This document shows positions 1-12,500 of a DNA stretch of 64,000 nt, one piece after another; the first letter of the stretch is position 1; each line of letters starts with the position of its first letter. The notes below the pieces were generated by a model. The model saw only the letters and a program-made list of their open reading frames with translations, had not been told where the DNA came from and searched no databases. The position numbers and the translations under genes were made by a program. The stretch comes from Fragilariopsis cylindrus CCMP1102 (lineage: Eukaryota; Bacillariophyta; Bacillariophyceae; Bacillariales; Bacillariaceae), in the NCBI GenBank assembly GCA_900095095.1, contig FMBT01000356.1:124001-188000 (forward strand), read 5' to 3'.

Positions 1-64
1 TTTTATGAGAATATACATTCATTCATCAAGAATTGAAGAGTAAAAAAAACAAAAGGATACTTAC

Positions 65-949
65 AATGCTCAAAAGTATGATCCGATGTGAACTCTTGAT
101 TGAGAGCCGTCGTCCATTGAAAGCCCATAGCTTGTCCTGAATTATCGAAACCATTTTGACTATCCTTGAGGGTATGAATATCTAACAGGACAGTCAATCC
201 GTTAGAATATGCCCTGTATTTACATTATATTTCGATAAAAAACAAAAAAATGAGATGAGATAAACATAGATAGAATAAATAAATTCGGAACATACATGTT
301 ATAAAATATATATAAGTATTTCATTTTTATTTTTGACACAAACAGCAACAGCAACAGCAAAACCTCACCAATCCAAAACGGTATCGACATAATCAAGTGC
401 ACCATCAAAGCACCCATCAACGTATGGGCCGTATGATTTATACATGTAATCCCCAAGTGGTAAACGTAATGAATTGATACCAGATTTGGCCAATCGTTCA
501 ATTATATCTTCCGTGATCCATGTCTTCCAATGACGTCGTAATTGTTTATTAGCCTCCGTTGGTCCTAATACCTGACAGAATGTGTAGGTGTCAATAGCAA
601 TTTCACTTTCATTACTTCGACCTAGAAATTGATAAAATAAACTGGGTGTGATCCATGGTTCTAATACCATCCACCCACCAAGATTGACACCCCGCACTTG
701 ATTATTAAAGGGTGTCGCATGATTATCTTCGACACAGGTCATGGTCTCATTCATCGCAATAAAATGTGGATATTGTGTCCCACCTTTGGGTAAAGTAACA
801 GAGTCCCCGTTTGCAGTTACGATGGATTCAGTAGCAGTGGCTGCGACGCCGCCGCCAGTTCCGACATCATTATTCGCTATCATCATTGTGATCGTCGTCG
901 CTAATAGTAGTAGCATTGTCTGTTGTCGTGGAAACAGAAACAGCTTCAT
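65..949 (-). CDS. Glucan 1,3-beta-glucosidase (exo-beta-1,3-glucanase, GH5), 5' part
   Basis: Secreted or vacuolar glycoside hydrolase family 5 enzyme of the fungal EXG type; such enzymes release glucose from beta-1,3-glucan. In a diatom the natural substrate would be chrysolaminarin (inference). The start at 949 gives a hydrophobic leader (MKLFLFPRQQTMLLLLATT). The hallmark RGVNLGGWMVLEPW lies near residue 87, followed by GINSLRLPLGDYM. Exon 1 is 369-949 and exon 2 is 65-213. The 155-nt intron (368-214) splits a Trp codon and restores AYSNGLTVLLDIHTLKDSQN, which matches the family. A second donor (GTAAGTATCC) begins at 64, so the gene runs past the left edge and the catalytic glutamates are not in view. 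Family assignment is firm; substrate is inferred. Confidence 0.88.
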
Positions 950-1566
950 TGTTTTTTATACTTTAGTTTGTTGTGTATCCTTGTATTGTGATTTTGTCTT
1001 AGCTTCGCAGGTTAGTTAATAGTAATATTCTCTACCTTCCTTTATTTTACTTTTAAGTGTTCCAAATACTTTTTGCGATGGCGGAGGCGATCTCTCTATC
1101 ACCTATGCATGAAGCAATACAAGTGATGTGCTTGTACATTTGGCTACCGGTAAACCATTCGACAAATCATAGAAGCCGAAAATCGAAAATGGAAGCAAAC
1201 GGAGGCGCGTTAACGTGATGCGAGCATCAACAGTATGCACGACTGGATACGCTATGCGTCACAAAGATCCAGCGCGCAAACAGTGTACTGTACGATTGGA
1301 TGAACAATCACATGCTAATTTCAGTCTTGCAACGTTTCAAATGAATCGAATGAATCAATCGATAAGTTTTTTTTTTCTCTTCAAATTTCCATCATGTCAT
1401 CGAATGATACACTGTATTAATTAATGAATCATCGAATGACATTCTACCGTACTGTGTATTCAAATAATGGTTTGCCTTGACTTGATGTCTAACTAAGCAA
1501 GGGGTATCGGCAAATGCAATATCATTGCAATATCATTGACGTTGAGGAAAAATTAGCAAGATAATC
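950..1566. other. Intergenic, divergent promoter region
   Basis: Spacer between the divergently transcribed glucanase and P-loop kinase genes. The only open frame (1215-1424) is short and looks random. No RNA gene or repeat was seen. Confidence 0.5.
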
Positions 1567-2382
1567 ATGGCAGACAACGATAATGATGGGTGGTCTACCG
1601 TTCCAACAAAACAAAAGACGTCGTCGTCGTCGTCGTCATCATCGAGCACCAATAAGAGCCAGAGAACGAGGAAACAGAAACAACAGCGTCATCATGATGA
1701 ATATGACGTTGTTATTGCACCAACCACTGCTACCAGTAATACTAGTATTGAAACAGACTATACATCACCATTCATGGTTCTTTGTGTAGGATTACCGGGA
1801 TCAGGAAAATCGACATTTTCACGAAGTTTAATGAAATCGAATCCAACTAAATTTGGTCGTATTAATCAAGATGAATTAAAAACACGACAAAAATGTGAAC
1901 GAAAAGTGAAACAAATGCTGTTGCTGTCAACGTCAACGTCAACGTCATCAACAGCAATAACATCATCGGAATCCTCCTCGCCACAATCAATACAGCAACA
2001 GCGTTTATGCCCAATAATTGATCGATGTAATTTTGATATGACACAACGATCTACGTGGTACCGATTGGCAGAGGAGTGTGGTGCAGCAGATGTAGATGGT
2101 GGTGGTACTACTATTCCTGTGGATGTTGTTGTCTTTGATATTCCATATGAAGTATGTTTACGACGATGTGAAATTAGGAAAGGTCATGAAACTATTACAT
2201 CACCAAAACAAGCGGCAGGAATATTAAAACAACTCAAATCACAATGGAAACCACCATCGTCAAATAATAGTAATAGTAATAATGATTGTGATGAACGAAA
2301 ACGATATAGATCGTTAACTATAATTCGAACAGAACAGGAACAGAAAGAATGTTTGATACGCATCTTAAATCAACCATTTTAG
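1567..2382 (+). CDS. P-loop kinase-like protein (AAA_33 / PNK-like)
   Basis: Single-exon protein of 271 aa with one P-loop phosphotransferase domain like the kinase half of polynucleotide kinases and the N-terminal domain of plant aprataxin-like proteins. The Walker A motif GLPGSGKST is at residues 75-83. It is followed by RINQDELKTRQKC (near 98) and DRCNFDMTQR (near 152), the pattern seen in that subgroup, then VFDIPYEVCLRRC and a conserved R-x-x-H segment near 205-208. The first 65 residues and a Ser/Thr stretch near 121-140 are low-complexity. No HIT or phosphatase domain is present, so a DNA-repair role is only suggested by family. The start is the first ATG and the frame is intact. Confidence 0.75.
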   Translation: MADNDNDGWSTVPTKQKTSSSSSSSSSTNKSQRTRKQKQQRHHDEYDVVIAPTTATSNTSIETDYTSPFMVLCVGLPGSGKSTFSRSLMKSNPTKFGRINQDELKTRQKCERKVKQMLLLSTSTSTSSTAITSSESSSPQSIQQQRLCPIIDRCNFDMTQRSTWYRLAEECGAADVDGGGTTIPVDVVVFDIPYEVCLRRCEIRKGHETITSPKQAAGILKQLKSQWKPPSSNNSNSNNDCDERKRYRSLTIIRTEQEQKECLIRILNQPF

Positions 2383-3311
2383 GGGGAAAAAAAATGGCAA
2401 GACAAACAAAGACATCTGTTTCCTCTTGTCTCAAATTCTAATCAACAGAAGAGATCTACTTTTGATATCCTTGATTAATCTACCCATTCTTATATTGGTA
2501 TTGGTATTTGTTGGGAAGTAGTATATCTCTGATTTACAACATGATGCGAGAGTGTACACAATGTAAAGGGGGGGAGCATCATGGATACGGGAATACATCA
2601 TTGTAATCACAAAATAAATATCAAATTTAATTTCTCAACGATGGTGGCTGGTATATATATATATATATATATATGTGCACAACACTACTACAAATATGTG
2701 GCACTCAATCCAGTTATGATATCACTTACATGCACGCAACCTATATACACACTTACTTCAGAACAACATATTACTGTATATAATAAAAAATAGCTCAGAA
2801 AAAACCAAACAGGCTGGCATGCTACCTACACATTGCAACAGCCCAGAAATGTCATTGTTAAACCACACCGCGACCTCCAATTGATAGAACTTCAAAAGTT
2901 AGTAAGGGGTCACCCATCACCAACTTAATCAAAACCAAAAATCGTTTCGATTGTTTCTCTCACAACAAACAAAAAGCACGGCACAACAATGACATCGACA
3001 CAAACAAGAGATTAAAACAACAAAATGTTCCAGGTTTTTTGTCATTGGATTGGAACTAAATCATGTCCCCTGATCGTATTCGATTGGAGCTAAATCATGT
3101 CCCCTATTATTGGTTAGGAGGTCTATTTTACCGCGGATCGTTCTATTATTCTTCTAATTTTTAGCTCTCTTATTGATTCTTGTGCTTTTTCTTTTGATAT
3201 TTTCACTTTTTAATTTATTGGCGTTATTATTATATTCTTATTGTGACTGAACCGACATTTATGTACATTCCTGTACAACCAAAGTAGAACTTTTAACTAG
3301 ACCAATAACAA
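2383..3311. other. Intergenic with TA microsatellite and short direct repeat
   Basis: AT-rich spacer between two genes on the same strand. It holds a (TA)n run at about 2652-2674. A 24-nt direct repeat occurs at 3048-3071 and 3082-3105 with one mismatch, spaced 34 nt; its core is CTAAATCATGTCCCCT. No gene is supported. Confidence 0.55.
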
Positions 3312-4269
3312 ATGTATGCAATGATCAACTCTGTCCAAGCTGTAATCATCCGGAACACTAACCGTCGTCAATTGCCAGCAAGGATTGCAGCGGTATTTGG
3401 TGGTAATACAAAATCCAAGAACACAATAATCGACGTTTTTCGGCAGCCGCAGCCAACGACGACGATGATGATAAAAACAATATCGACAGTATCAACGAAT
3501 AATTACTATCAACAACGTTACAGTGATATTTCTCATGCGTACAAGAACTATTATTCTACCTCAACTTCGTCCTTGAAAGAAGATAGTTCGTCGAAAGAGG
3601 GAGTCGATCACAGTAGCAATGATAATAATACTCAACAAGTAGTCCAGTCGCAAACTCCACCACTATCATCATTATCATCACCATCACCATTCGGAAATAC
3701 CACGAACAACAACAGCAAGAGAAGGAAGAAAAAAAGAATTATTCCTCGTAAAGCTGCTGTGGAATTAACAGAAAAAGCTCGTATAATATTTCAAAAACTG
3801 TTAGACAATCAACCAACGAAGGAGGGTATATTACTGAATTATACACAATCAGCTACGGGTGAACCACGGATGGTATTTTCATTTAGTTTTGTATCAAAGG
3901 AAGAGTTAGACGAGCAAGATGAAGGGTACGTACACTATTACAAATAGAATAAGTATTTCAGAGTTTTTTATACAAGCAAACCTGAGATTATTTTATACTC
4001 ACCCAATTTCCTGATCTTTTTTTGTTTTTCACGTACTACGTCCCAATAACAATACACCATATAATTAAATATACAGTATTTCATTGGTAGTCGATGAGGA
4101 TGGTAATCCCAAATCTCCACGGGATTCCATCGATGATGGATTACCGAAGTTGTACGTTCATCATAATGCATTTATGAAAGTATTAGGAGCAACAGTTGAT
4201 GTCGATACAGAAACTATTACCCCCATCCTTTATGATAAAGAGGGATTCGAAATGGATTCACAACTTTGA
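3312..4269 (+). CDS. HesB/IscA-like protein, probably mitochondrial
   Basis: Two exons, 3312-3925 and 4077-4269, joined by a 151-nt GT-AG intron; the splice reads DEG-ISLVVDEDG in frame and gives 268 aa. The first ~145 residues are basic, Ser/Asn-rich and resemble a mitochondrial presequence plus linker. The folded part starts at LTEKARIIFQKLL and ends LYVHHNAFMKVLGATVDVD, ending PILYDKEGFEMDS. Its strand order and length resemble the HesB/IscA iron-sulfur scaffold domain, but I see none of the three cysteines that bind iron-sulfur in true A-type carriers. It may therefore be a non-binding relative or another fold. Introns and frame are well supported; function is not. Confidence 0.6.
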
Positions 4270-4281
4270 TTTTCTTTTTCA

Positions 4282-4319
<38 letters not shown>

Positions 4320-4564
4320 CAATACTGTGTATTGATTTGTGATTCTAATGCGATAGTTCACATACATACACACACACACACACACACACCAGGAGTTTCG
4401 CGATAACTAACGATGGCGAGTTGAACTTGGGAAAAAAAGAAAAAGGCAAACGCGAGGCAAAAATTCTCAGGTATATCTGAGTCGGTGAATTACCTTCATT
4501 CATAGTTTCGCTTCCTTTTTGTTCAATTCGTCAACAATCTTAACATAATCCAAAGGCCGAATAG
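4270..4564. repeat. Microsatellites in convergent intergenic spacer
   Basis: A (TA)n tract at about 4287-4316 and a (CA)n tract at about 4367-4389 lie between the converging 3' ends of the HesB-like gene and the transporter. Confidence 0.85.
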
Positions 4565-6841
4565 CTAGCTAAATTCGCCAAACAAGCCAATTCCCATCAA
4601 TCCTGCAGCGGCGTAACATGTAGTATCGTAATGGAGTGTCGGTCCACCGTCCCCTCCGGCATTAATTCTATTAACCGACCAATAGTAATCGTTTTTGCAT
4701 CACTCAATCGTTGTATCGTATCTGTATCCTGTATGGTACAACCAAGTGTTTGTTCGAATTTAGTAGTAGCAGCTGCTACTGATGACCCGCTACTAATACT
4801 GCTATCTGAAACTTCCATCTTGTGAAGCAAATCTGCAATAGCATTAGATATAGAATAACTTTGCATGTATCCTAAACCTATAGGACCGATGACGGCACTA
4901 GCAGCCCAGGCTGTTAATAATTAACCATGGATCGCACCTGCATGTTTTTGTCCAAACAGATCGGCGATATAGACAGGTAATGCAGAAAATGCTCCACCAT
5001 AAAATGTCAACAGTAGGACACTACCACAATAAAAGGTTGCCAAATACGGTAGAACATCATCCCTAATCAATGCTGTATGTGCGAGGTAGGGTGCCAAATC
5101 GACAACGGGGATACCTACACCCAACAATTGAATAGGTATTTTGACGTCCTAAATAATCTGATAAGGCACTCCCATCCAAATCGACCAGCTGCCATACCGA
5201 TACCCAATGAGGAAACGTACCCGGTTGTGACTGATGCCGTTACGATCGACGGTGCAACGCCTGCCCAAATATCAGTCATCATAAGTCTACTAGAAGACAA
5301 GTGAGCTAGTCCACCAGTTGCATTGCCAAAAACCGAAAGCCATAGTAAAGGAAATTGTGTTGTTGACGATGTAACGTAAGAACGAGGTAGACCAATATCG
5401 TTATTATTCGTTGATGTTGCTGCTGCTGCTGATGCTGCTGATGCTGATGCTGCTGATGCTGCTGATGCTGATGCTGATGCTGATGCTGATGCTGATGCTG
5501 ATGCTGATGCTGATGCTGATGCTGATGCTTCAGTTGGATGCTGAATAATCTTGGTATCTTTCTCTTCTTCTGCAAGTGTTGATGGTATTTCAACGACGGG
5601 ACCAGTTGGTGTCCAATTTGAATTTGGTAGAATCATAAAGTGACTTCCTAGTAATCCCATTGCTCCATAACCGAGTCCCATCGTTCCAAAAAGCTTTTGC
5701 AGCACCTGTATCACCGGTACCAAGCGCATATGCACCCGGCCCAGTTTCGCGTATGTTGTGAATCTTACTACTACCTCCCTCCGTTGCTACAACAACGGAC
5801 TGACCAGGTGTTCCTAGTGTAGAAGTTTCAGCGACGACCTGTGATCCATCTGTCAATGTTGTTAATTCTACGAATAATGGTGGCAATGATGACGACGACG
5901 AATCACCGATCACTACGCCGCCACCTACTCCTCCTCCTCCAGTCGAAACCAACGGACCAATAAAATTTGGTGCTACTGCGAAATAATCAATAGCGGCATG
6001 AATCATTGCAGGCGCAATGGCAGCGCCCACTACAAATGCGCTCAAAGCGATACCAGTTGCTAATCCTCGACGATCAGGGAGCCATTCCATGACAGTGGTA
6101 ACTGGACTACAGTATAATTGTTTTGTTAGAACGTGTACAAAATTGTAAATTGCAATCCAACAAAAATCTACATTAGTATCTACAACTACTCACCTAGGAT
6201 ACATTAAATCTATCCGATACCACCGAAAGCGGAATAAACCAAGTATACCAATGGTAATTGATGAAGGTAGATATCTGCTCCCGTTGTTAACATAATTCCA
6301 TGATCCTGAAACGTGCATTGTTAGAATAAATAAATCATGAGCAAGTTTATAACACAAAAATATGATTATTATTATGAAATCATATAATATGATGTTATGA
6401 TCTTACATAAAAAGTGTGTTGTTCCCAATGAAATTGCCGCACAATCGAGGGATATGCAGTCGAAACGACACCTAAAGTTTGAGTCATTGCTGGTGTCCAC
6501 ATCGTATATACGTACACACCACCAATCGACAAATGTACGAGATTAGCAGGTGGTACAGCTTACCATCGGTTTTTGGGTGAAAAATCCGCTGACTGAGTTG
6601 CTGCTTGTTTCGATAAGGATGGAAATGATCTCCTATTATTACTATTATTATTATTATTATTATTATTATTACTGTGGGATATCCTCATGATTGGCGTCTC
6701 ATCCATCGTCGAAGACCTGTAGTTGTTTTCGTTCGTCGACACGAAGGAGGAGCATATCGGCGTGAGATAATCACGACGACGACGACGACGAGTTACGCCT
6801 GTTGCTATTCCGCTATTACTAATAGATCTTCGAACGATCAT
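4565..6841 (-). pseudogene. MFS transporter, oxalate/formate antiporter (OFA) family, disrupted
   Basis: A 12-helix major facilitator of the OFA type is recognisable in pieces: AVPPANLVHLSIGGVYVYTM (helix 1), MEWLPDRRGLATGIA (the conserved loop), YLATFYCGSVLL, ADLFGQKHAGAIHG, LLTAWAASAVIGPIGLGY and a C-terminal PEGTVD...YDTTCYAAAGLMGIGLF. Introns at 6192-6113 and about 6407-6309 splice cleanly. The reading frame is broken repeatedly. In-frame TAA codons sit at 6560-6562 (NRW-stop-AVPP) and 4921-4923 (AIHG-stop-LLTAW). Single-base shifts are needed near 6211, at the A-run 5688-5692, at 5171-5173, at 5120-5122 and near 4640. A long Ser-Ala repeat (GCTGAT on the + strand, 5418-5530) fills a loop. 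Either a young pseudogene or a badly polished stretch; the two stops favour a pseudogene. Confidence 0.7.
5418..5530. repeat. GCTGAT hexanucleotide repeat
   Basis: Imperfect GCTGAT/GCTGCT tandem array inside the transporter gene. It encodes alternating Ser-Ala on the minus strand and poly-His/Gln in another frame. Confidence 0.9.
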
Positions 6842-7261
6842 GATTGACGATTTCCTCTATACTTTCACCAAATCATCATAATATTATGATCTTGAAAACT
6901 ACATGATGACATGATGCATCAAGATGCGACGATGCATGACATACATGATGTGCAAAAGCCTTCGTTATGAGAGAGTTAACACAAGATCAAAAAGTGAGCG
7001 CCACAATTATGATGATTGACGTGGAAACGCGACCAAAACTCATCAAAAAATGAGGCTGCCTCGCACTGCCTTTGATCAGTTCTCTTTCAGACTTTTCCTC
7101 TTTCCTCTTCGATTTTCTTCTTTCTTATGCACGTGAGATAATTTGGACGTAAAAATTTCATTCACACAAGCAATCTCCTTCGCCGCTTTTTCACGAGAAG
7201 ATAATATTTCACCACACAATTTAATCACAAAATTCAAATTACCACCCTAATTTTTTAAAAC
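6842..7261. other. Divergent promoter region, transporter / HSP60
   Basis: 420-nt spacer between divergent starts. A C/T-rich tract at about 7080-7130 lies upstream of the HSP60 start. I could not identify a clear heat-shock element by eye. Confidence 0.4.
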
Positions 7262-9263
7262 ATGCTTCGAACAGGATTACAAGCAGGCCTTCGGGTCGCA
7301 TCTCGCAAGAGTAACAATGTCGGTGCTCAACGTTTCATGAGTAAAGAAATTAAATTTGGTGTTGAAGGTCGTAATGCTATGCTTGTGGGAGTCAACACTT
7401 TGGCCGATGCTGTTCAGGTAAGATTTATGAAAAGAAGATTTTTTTGTCGTCGTCGTCGTTCTTGTGTGACTGTGAGTCAGTCACACGTTTCACTTTTGCT
7501 GAAAAGTTGTGTGAGAAAATTCCATTCTGCGCTTTGTTTAACGATAAAAACGGAATCTCAAAAATGATCTTCCCCAAAATAGCAAAATCTGACCGTCGAA
7601 TTTAATTTAACAATTTTTCGACAAAAATATAATTTCACAAAACTAATCGATTTCTTCTTTTTTTGATAATATATACAATACAAAACAATAGGTCACTTTA
7701 GGACCCAAGGGACGAAATGCTATCATCGCACAACCTTACGGACCACCTAAAATTACTAAGGATGGTGTCACTGTCGCAAAGTCCATCGATTTCGAAGATC
7801 CATTCGAGGATATGGGTGCACAACTTATTAAAAGTGTTGCGTCCAAGACAAATGATGTTGCAGGAGATGGAACAACTACTGCTACCGTATTGGCACGTGC
7901 TATTTATGCCGAAGGATGTAAGGCTGTTGCCGCTGGTTTAAATCCACAAGATTTACGAAGAGGAATCCAAATGGCCGTTGACGACGTTTGCAAGACACTT
8001 ACATCTATTAGCCGTCCAATTACTAGTAAAGAAGAAATTGCCCAAGTTGGTACTATCTCTGCCAATTCTGATGCAGAAGTTGGAAATCTTATTTCTGATG
8101 CCATGGAAAGAGTTGGTAAGGAAGGTGTTATCACCGTCCAAGATGGAAAGACTGTTGACAATGAATTAGAGGTCATCGAAGGAATGAAATTCGAACGTGG
8201 TTTCATTAGTCCATACTTCATCACCGATGCCAAGACTCAGACTTGTGTTTTAGAAAATCCTAGCATTTTATTGGTAGAAAAGAAGGTTAGCAATCTTGCA
8301 CAACTTGTACCAATTTTGGAATCCGTTATCAAGAACCAGGGTTCATTATTAATTATTGCTGAAGACGTCGAAAGTGAGGCCTTAGCAACATTAGTCGTCA
8401 ATAAACTTCGAGCGGGTATTAAGGTTTGCGCTGTTAAGGCACCTGGATTTGGTGACAACCGTAAGGCGACAATGCAAGATTTGGCTCTCTTGACTGGTGG
8501 TACCGTTATCTCACAAGAAACTGGTATGAAATTGGAAGAAGTTACACCAGAACAATTAGGAACATGCAAAAAGGTTGAAATCGATAAGAACAACACAGTC
8601 GTTTTGGGAGGATCAGGTGATACGGAGGGACTTAAGGAACGATGTGATCTTATCAGACATTCCATCGAAACGACAAAATCCGATTACGAACGAGAAAAGC
8701 TCCAAGAACGACTAGCAAAACTTTCAGGCGGTGTTGCTATTATCCGTGTTGGAGGCTCATCAGAAGTAGAAGTTTCAGAAAAGAAGGACCGTGTCGTTGA
8801 TGCTTTGAACGCAACCCGTGCTGCTGTAGAAGAAGGAATTGTTCCTGGAGGAGGTAAAGCATTATTGTACTGCTCGACCAAATTAGAAGCTCTCAAGGAA
8901 TCACATGCAAAGAATATGGACCAAAAGATCGGAATCGAAATCGTCATGAAGGCCCTTAGAGCTCCGTTGACGACAATTGCAAACAATGCTAGTGAAGAAG
9001 GTGCTGTCGTTTGTGGTGAACTTACGAAGGAGGGTGTACCAATCGAACAAGGTTTCGACGCTCAAAACGGAATCTACACTGACATGTTTGCCGCTGGTAT
9101 TATCGATCCTACCAAGGTAACCCGAACAGGTATTGTTGATGCCGCATCCGTAGCTGCTCTACTTACTACATCTGAAGCTATGATTGTCGACAAACCACAA
9201 GAAGGTGGAGGTGGTGGTGGTCCACCAATGGGCATGCCTGGTATGGGTGGCATGGGTATGTAA
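7262..9263 (+). CDS. HSP60: Mitochondrial chaperonin HSP60 (GroEL family)
   Basis: Group I chaperonin that folds imported proteins in the mitochondrial matrix as a ring complex with HSP10. Exons 7262-7417 and 7692-9263 are joined by a 274-nt intron, giving [15 protein letters not shown] and 575 aa in one open frame. Diagnostic features are [10 protein letters not shown] (from residue 53), the ATPase motif AGDGTTTAT (near 110), the signature [12 protein letters not shown] (near 429) and the Gly-Gly-Met tail [12 protein letters not shown]. Residues 1-26 ([20 protein letters not shown]) are basic and amphipathic, as in a mitochondrial presequence, and there is no plastid signal peptide. Codon choice is more even and less repeat-laden than in neighbours, fitting high expression. 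Confidence 0.96.
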
Positions 9264-9528
9264 AGAAAACGCGTATATTAAAAAAGAATATTAGAAAAAG
9301 GACGCGTTTTTCTAGTCATTAAAAGAAACAATTTAGAATTTGAGATAGTATTGAATAGATTAAAAAATTAATGCCTCAGCCTTAAATGTATATATAATTT
9401 TTAGTTAGCAATAGTGTTTTGATATTCCATTTTTGGAATGATTCAATATAATATGTGAAAGTTGGGAACGGACTGGACATCTTCGATTTGAATCCCAATT
9501 GCTGTAAGGGATGGATGTAGTTGCTGTT

Positions 9529-12500
9529 CTAAATCAGCAAATTTCCTTCATGCTGTTCGTCCCCTTCTTCCTCCTCTTCGTCTGAACTTGAGTCGTAGTG
9601 CTCATTCAAACCACCGTTTCCTACCGCATTATGATCTTCATCAATCCATCCGAATTCCGCTAACGGGGAATCATGTATGTTTGGATACATCCGAATGAAC
9701 AAAAAGTGTAATGCTCTCTTGTAATCTCGGATATCAACGAGTCGGAGATTACGGAATTCTTCCAAAAGACGTTCCCGAGCTCGGACGAAGGCGTCATCAT
9801 CGTTGTCATCATTGTCCACCATTTCGCTGGTTTGGTGAGTGGAGTTGGTATTGATTTGGTCTTCCTTATTTTCTCCCTGAAGGCGAGCTGCGCCGATACC
9901 ATCACTGATTTTCTTGTTCTTTGGCTGTTGGTATTGCTGTTGCAGCTTCCTCCCTTCTCTGGAGCCGACAGCAACCGTCGTCGCTTCATCATAGCGGCAC
10001 TACGGATGCATTCACGAACCGGTGCCATAGCGGCTTCTCGAGCAAGAGATTCAAGGTCTGATCCTGACCATCCATCCGTTATCGCAGCTAAATCTGAAAA
10101 TTGTTTCTTTGTGATTGCGTGGTCGATTTCTTTCATGTTTTGTTTCAATATCTTTTTTCGATCTTTCTTTGTAGGTAACCCTACGTTGACTTGAACCGCA
10201 AAACGTCGAATCAATGCCGGGTCACAATCTTCAGGACGATTAGTTGCTGCTACCACAATAACTCGCACGCTGTTGTCGTTGTCGTCGTCACCCGTGGCTC
10301 GACTGCCTGATTGTCTTCGTTGCCGTTCCACATTGTGTTCTTGTTCTTCGTCTATTATCATTAGTTCTTCCCCACAGACGGTTCGTTCATCAGAATCGAT
10401 GGAATTTCCGTCTTCTTCTTCTGCATTATGTCGACGATACTTTTGGTTATTGTCTCCTTCCACCATATCCATGATGGTGGTCATAGACGTATCGTCGTCG
10501 CCATTGCTACTTCCTTCTTGATCCTTATCATTTTTCTCTGGTACCAACAAGTCGTAGTTTCCATGGGAGGCATTGACCTTTGTGAGCTGGATAAGAAGTT
10601 CTGCCAATACCCGTCTAGAAGAAGTGTCGCCGCCACCACCACTCTGTTCCGAACCCACAGCAGCCAGTGGAGCTTTGCCTGATGTTGTACCAGATCCACC
10701 ACTGCCACCTCTTGATTGTCCTAGGGCATCGATTTCGTCAAAGAAAAGGACGGTACATTTGCTTTCTGTATTGTTTCTTGCCAACCGAACAGCTTCCATA
10801 AACACAGATCGAATAGATGCTTCCGATTCTCCAACGTATTTGCTCAGAATATCACTGGGACCAATAGAAAGAAATGAGGCGTGTGCTTCTCCCGCAACTG
10901 CCTTAGCAAGTTGTGTCTTTTGATTGATTCGATTTAAAGTTAACGATAAGGTCCGTAGTAAAAAGAGAGGGGGGTAAGAGATCAACAATGATTGGATTGT
11001 TCTGTCGTTGGGTCAAAATTACAAACAATATTTTATAGGAGGACCTACGGTGAACCCGTATACACAAATATGCACTAAGTCAAACGTTTTACCTACCTTA
11101 CCACAACCAGGAGGTCCATACATTAGAATCGATGCCGGTAACGACCGCACACCTTTAAGCACAGCTCTCGAAAGACTTGGTGGTAGAGCCATCGGTAACA
11201 GAACCTCATCGAGCCGTAGCTTGACTGATTGATGCCCGATAATATCCTTAAATCGAACAGTTGATGTCATATTGTTGGCACTAGCATCCGTTTTCGTTTT
11301 CGTATTCATACTACTAGTCGCCTTTGTCATCGTTTCCGCAGTTGCCGAATCATCATCCAGTAATGATTCTTGGACTCGTTCATCAGCATGGGCGCTATCA
11401 TCGCCATCATCGTCGTCGCGTCGTCGCCTTTTCTCTCTTTGGGTTTGATTCTTCCTGCTGTTGTTACTGTTACTGTTGCTGTTGATGTTGTTTTCGGTGG
11501 CGGTGGCGTTGGCGGTGGAAAAAGAAGAAGCCGCTGACGACAACGACGACGTCGACAAAATAGAGGTACAAGTAGACATCATGTTACTGTCTATAAAAGT
11601 ATCGGTCCTACTACTTGGGCTACTACTAGTTGTAGCTTTAGTATTCATATCATTCTCGTTATAGTAGGAGCCGCTATCGTTGTCTTGCTTCTTGTTAGCT
11701 TCCTCAGGGCCCGTATTGGTGATAATTGTAGCTTTATTAGTAGTATCACCTTCGTAGTAGTAGCTGTTGTTGCTATCTTCCTTCTCGTCTTCCCCTTCGG
11801 CTGTACCGGTATTGGTATTGGTATTGGTATTGGTATTGATATTGATATTGGTAGTAGTTGTACTTGTAGTAACTTTACTATTGATATCATCCCCGTTGTA
11901 GTAATAGCAGTCGTTGCCGTTCTCTTCCTTCTCGTTTTCCTCTTCGGTTGTACCGGTTATAACCTGAGCGAGACTTGCAGCAGTGGCAGTACAAATAGCA
12001 GTAGCAGTACAAATAGCAGTACCAGCAGTACCAGCAGTACAAAACATCATACTTTCGTGACCATTGTCGATGGCGCGTGTTGACGATGTCTCTTCGTGGG
12101 GCACCAATGAAGCCGGTTTCATTGTCATCGATTCCTCTTCTGCTTTATCGTCAACGACTTCTACTTCGATGATTGAAGTAGGAACAGTAGTAGCATAATC
12201 ATTATCATCGGCATCGTTATCGTCATTGTTGATGTTGCTGTTGCTGTTGCTGTTGCTGATGCTGTTGCCGTCATCGTTACCATCGTCACAACTCGGCAAA
12301 GAATCAAATGGTATTGATCTATACACTTGAGTACCATCGGCGAGAATGATCGAGGATGATAATGATAATGATACCACTCGTGTCATCGCACCATCCATCG
12401 TGCCCGTATCAGGATCATCATCATCATCATCATCATCGTCATCAGAATTGGCATCAGAATCAAAGTCACTTCTTTTTCTTTGGGAGTATTTGTTTCTTCG

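Noticed and set aside
5418-5530. GCTGAT array as a possible CRISPR-like or regulatory repeat
   Set aside because: Uniform hexamers without spacers, inside coding sequence; a simple coding repeat.
4921-6562. TAA reassigned to an amino acid
   Set aside because: TAA ends HSP60, TRAPPC2L, the coiled-coil gene and DUF6824 exactly at expected C-termini.
8237-8986. Minus-strand frames inside HSP60
   Set aside because: HSP60 is unambiguous on the plus strand; these are antisense shadows with no family resemblance.
9460-9500. B-box-like GATTTGAATCCC suggesting a tRNA gene
   Set aside because: No acceptor stem, D arm or anticodon arm can be drawn around it.
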